51,056 bases of DNA from Mesorhizobium huakuii. Its GTDB lineage: Bacteria > Pseudomonadota > Alphaproteobacteria > Rhizobiales > Rhizobiaceae. This document shows positions 49,638-51,056 of this stretch, piece after piece (the first letter of the stretch is position 1; each line of letters begins with the position of its first letter). The notes beneath the pieces are model-generated. The model did no database searches. It had not been told where the DNA came from and saw nothing but the letters and a program-made list of their open reading frames with translations. Where the stretch lies: positions 1-51,056 of the forward strand of contig NZ_BSNY01000068.1 in the NCBI RefSeq assembly GCF_030160235.1, given 5' to 3'. The position numbers were made by a program, and so were the translations under genes.

Positions 49638-49886
49638 ATGCTGCGTCGACGTTTCAATCGCACCTGCCTGAGCCCGCACGATCTGGCCATTTGCGAACGC
49701 GTCTTCGAACAGGTCTGCTCGGATGAGAATCTCGACCCTTTGGACCCTGACGCCGAGACCTTGGCGGTGATGGTTGTGTCCATTTTTCGAAATGCTCACA
49801 CCAGCGAGCGCGAACTGCTGGAGGCAGTCAGAAGGTCTCGCCGGCAAAAGGCTCCGGCCACCAGGGCAATTCCAGGAAAAGTGTGA
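49638..49886 (+). CDS. Small conserved-looking protein, unknown function
   Basis: The 82-residue protein begins MLRRRFNRTCLSPHD and reads LAICERVFEQVCSDE, then a helical segment SERELLEAVRRSRR. No domain is recognised; similar short proteins occur often in rhizobia, to my knowledge without function. Its last codons (AIPGKV) are encoded by the first bases of the rhizobial palindromic repeat at 49866, so that insertion has provided the C terminus and stop. An AAGG site about 10 bases upstream supports the ATG at 49638. Confidence 0.65.
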   Translation: MLRRRFNRTCLSPHDLAICERVFEQVCSDENLDPLDPDAETLAVMVVSIFRNAHTSERELLEAVRRSRRQKAPATRAIPGKV

Positions 49887-49952
49887 AGCGGTTTTACGTC
49901 CGGAATTGCGTCAAAACAAAGGGTTAGAGTGGTTTCGGCGATTCCACGAAAC
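49866..49952 (+). repeat. Rhizobial intergenic palindromic repeat
   Basis: The sequence starts GCAATTCCAGGAAAAGTG and contains GCGGTTTTACGTCCGGAATTGCG and GTTTCG..CGAAAC. Arms GCAATTCC (49866-49873) and GGAATTGC (49902-49909) pair, and a second stem is GTTTCG (49932-49937) with CGAAAC (49947-49952). I recognise this as an abundant repeat in Mesorhizobium and relatives; the recognition is from memory. It overlaps the end of the small gene before it. Confidence 0.7.
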
Positions 49953-50325
49953 GATGAACCTTAACCAAGGCATCGGACTTGAAGACCAGCGTGGGCGCGA
50001 GATCAATCTCATTCCCTTCACTGGCTGAGATCTGTTTCGGAAGACCGGTTTTGGTCCAGGCGGACCTGTCAGCCGTGAAGTCGATTGTCGTATTTTGGTC
50101 AGTTGGAGACTTCAGTCCCACCTGCTTGAATGTCTGCCATCGCTTTTTGGATGCTCAAAGCTGCCTGTCCGCTTTCGGCCCCAAGGCTGCCGGACCGCAA
50201 TGCGCCGCATTGTCGTCATTCCGGTAGAGCGAAGATTGGCGAGAGCAGAGTGGCGACAGTGCTTTTCACGGCCCGCCGAAGCTCCCATGATGCTGGCCAC
50301 CTGCATCGACGCTTCGAGGCATATA
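49887..50325. other. Intergenic region before the HEPN gene
   Basis: Apart from the palindromic repeat, these 439 bases show no credible gene. The end carries GGCATATA just before ATG 50326. Confidence 0.4.
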
Positions 50326-51056
50326 ATGACTGATACGACCGAAACCCCAAGCGATGACTTCGAACCGATCGCCGATGTGCCTATCCAGTCGGTCAACATT
50401 TACGCCCGGCTCTGGCAGCTCGAGACCTGGCTGCGCACCATGGTCTATGTCGAACTCCGGGCGCTGCTTGGCGACGATTGGGGGCTGGAGCTCAATGACA
50501 ATTCCAGCTCGCTGCAGGCGGACAAGGCGCTGACCCATATGCCGACCCCGGAAATGAATGCGCTCAGCTACAGCCAGCTCTCCAAGCTGCTCAAGCTCGT
50601 CGAGGGGCACTGGGACTGCTTCGCCAGCTATCTCCCGCCACAGGTGCTCTGGACGGCGAAGCTGCACGAAATCGCCCAGATCCGGCACCGCGCGGCACAT
50701 TTCCGCGTCGGCCATGCCGACGACCTCGCACGTCTGAAGCAGTTCCTGCGCGATATCGACAAGGGATTCTGGCGGTTTTGCACCAGCTACAATGATGCCG
50801 ATCCCATCCTACCGCAGTCGAGCGACCCGGTCGCCGCGCATTTCATGCCGCTCGATCCGCTGCCCTGGGTCGAGTTCGAGGAGAAGAAATGGGCGCAGAT
50901 CGGCGTGCGCGACAAATCGCTCCCGGTCGGGCTCAGCGTTCGGGCGGGGCGCCGGCCTTGGGGGGCGGGGCCGCTCATCGCCGGCGCGCCTGGCCATCTG
51001 CGTATTCCGACGAAGCCGGCCATCGATTCCGATTTGAAGCCGGCCAGTCATTCCGA
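50326..51056 (+). CDS. HEPN-domain protein, truncated at the right edge by an insertion sequence end
   Basis: The frame is open from ATG 50326 to the window end. About 225 native residues include SYSQLSKLLKLVEGHWDCF and the HEPN ribonuclease motif R-x4-H (Arg120, His125 in IRHRAAHFR). HEPN domains occur in toxins and phage-defence RNases, and in Swt1-like proteins; I recall a Swt1-family HEPN annotation for similar sequences, but this is not verified. From about 50999 the frame reads the insertion-sequence end instead of native sequence, so the gene is broken. No antitoxin is visible upstream. Confidence 0.65.
   Translation, partial: MTDTTETPSDDFEPIADVPIQSVNIYARLWQLETWLRTMVYVELRALLGDDWGLELNDNSSSLQADKALTHMPTPEMNALSYSQLSKLLKLVEGHWDCFASYLPPQVLWTAKLHEIAQIRHRAAHFRVGHADDLARLKQFLRDIDKGFWRFCTSYNDADPILPQSSDPVAAHFMPLDPLPWVEFEEKKWAQIGVRDKSLPVGLSVRAGRRPWGAGPLIAGAPGHLRIPTKPAIDSDLKPASHS
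50999..51056. repeat. IS21-type insertion sequence end (right boundary)
   Basis: Read on the minus strand the sequence is TCGGAATGACTGGCCGG, TCGGAATCGATGGCCGG, then GTCGGAATACGCA. The inverted counterpart is at 1-55. The element enters the HEPN gene. Confidence 0.55.

Noticed and set aside
1-51056. CRISPR arrays, tRNA or rRNA genes
   Set aside because: No regularly spaced repeats with unique spacers and no cloverleaf or rRNA-like segment was recognised by eye; a computed search would be decisive.

Overview
The window looks like chromosomal or accessory DNA of an alphaproteobacterium of the order Hyphomicrobiales (Rhizobiales), most likely Mesorhizobium or a close relative. The grounds are high GC with mostly G/C third positions, FixK/FNR-type boxes in front of stress genes, a widespread rhizobial intergenic palindrome near 49866, and the gene families present. 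No tRNA, rRNA, CRISPR array or core housekeeping cluster was seen.

Both ends (1-55 and 50999-51056) carry tandem copies of the same motif (TCGGAAT...TGGCCGGCTTC) in inverted orientation, resembling IS21-family ends. Each end cuts a gene: the gene upstream of a JAB protease on the left and an HEPN-domain gene on the right. The window is therefore probably a contig broken at two copies of one insertion sequence.

Layout. (a) 1-1965: remnant of a prokaryotic ubiquitin-like conjugation operon (lost upstream gene, JAB peptidase, E1). (b) 2242-6968: YhaO/YhaN (SbcD/SbcC-like) nuclease-ATPase pair. (c) 7346-19150: a low-oxygen/stress block with Usp proteins, a P-type ATPase, an AI-2E transporter, OsmC and VIT proteins, a SHOCT protein, DUF302, and an ABC exporter with its HlyD adaptor. 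Four FNR/FixK-like boxes lie in front of four of its transcription units. (d) 19419-26802: a two-component system divergent from an extracytoplasmic electron-transfer operon (PepSY protein, cytochrome b561, acidic secreted protein, DUF2271, PepSY-flavodoxin-reductase, ApbE). DUF2271 carries a flavinylation-like motif, and repeated CTGAxG direct repeats in two promoters look like the regulator's operators. (e) 26834-31425: a GH144-like glucanase, a broken tyrosine recombinase, diverged repeats and a flavin monooxygenase. (f) 31426-39399: hybrid kinase, two single-domain regulators, YaiO-type outer-membrane protein, HEAT protein, a processive GT2 glycosyltransferase and a convergent Hpt protein: a signal-controlled polysaccharide cassette. 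(g) 39683-40345: a DNA ligase remnant lacking its catalytic lysine. (h) 40669-47563: a partner-switching locus on the minus strand: GGDEF-EAL protein, degenerate GHKL protein, STAS-methyltransferase fusion, Cache-HAMP-PP2C phosphatase, GHKL kinase-like protein and STAS protein. (i) 47847-51056: AraC regulator, two small proteins, the rhizobial repeat and the truncated HEPN gene.

The least familiar system is (h), a SiaABC/SpoIIA-like phospho-switch in which one STAS domain is fused to a SAM-dependent methyltransferase. System (d) is the best supported functional unit, because flavinylation motif, flavin transferase, NAD(P)H-side reductase, regulator and predicted operators all lie together.
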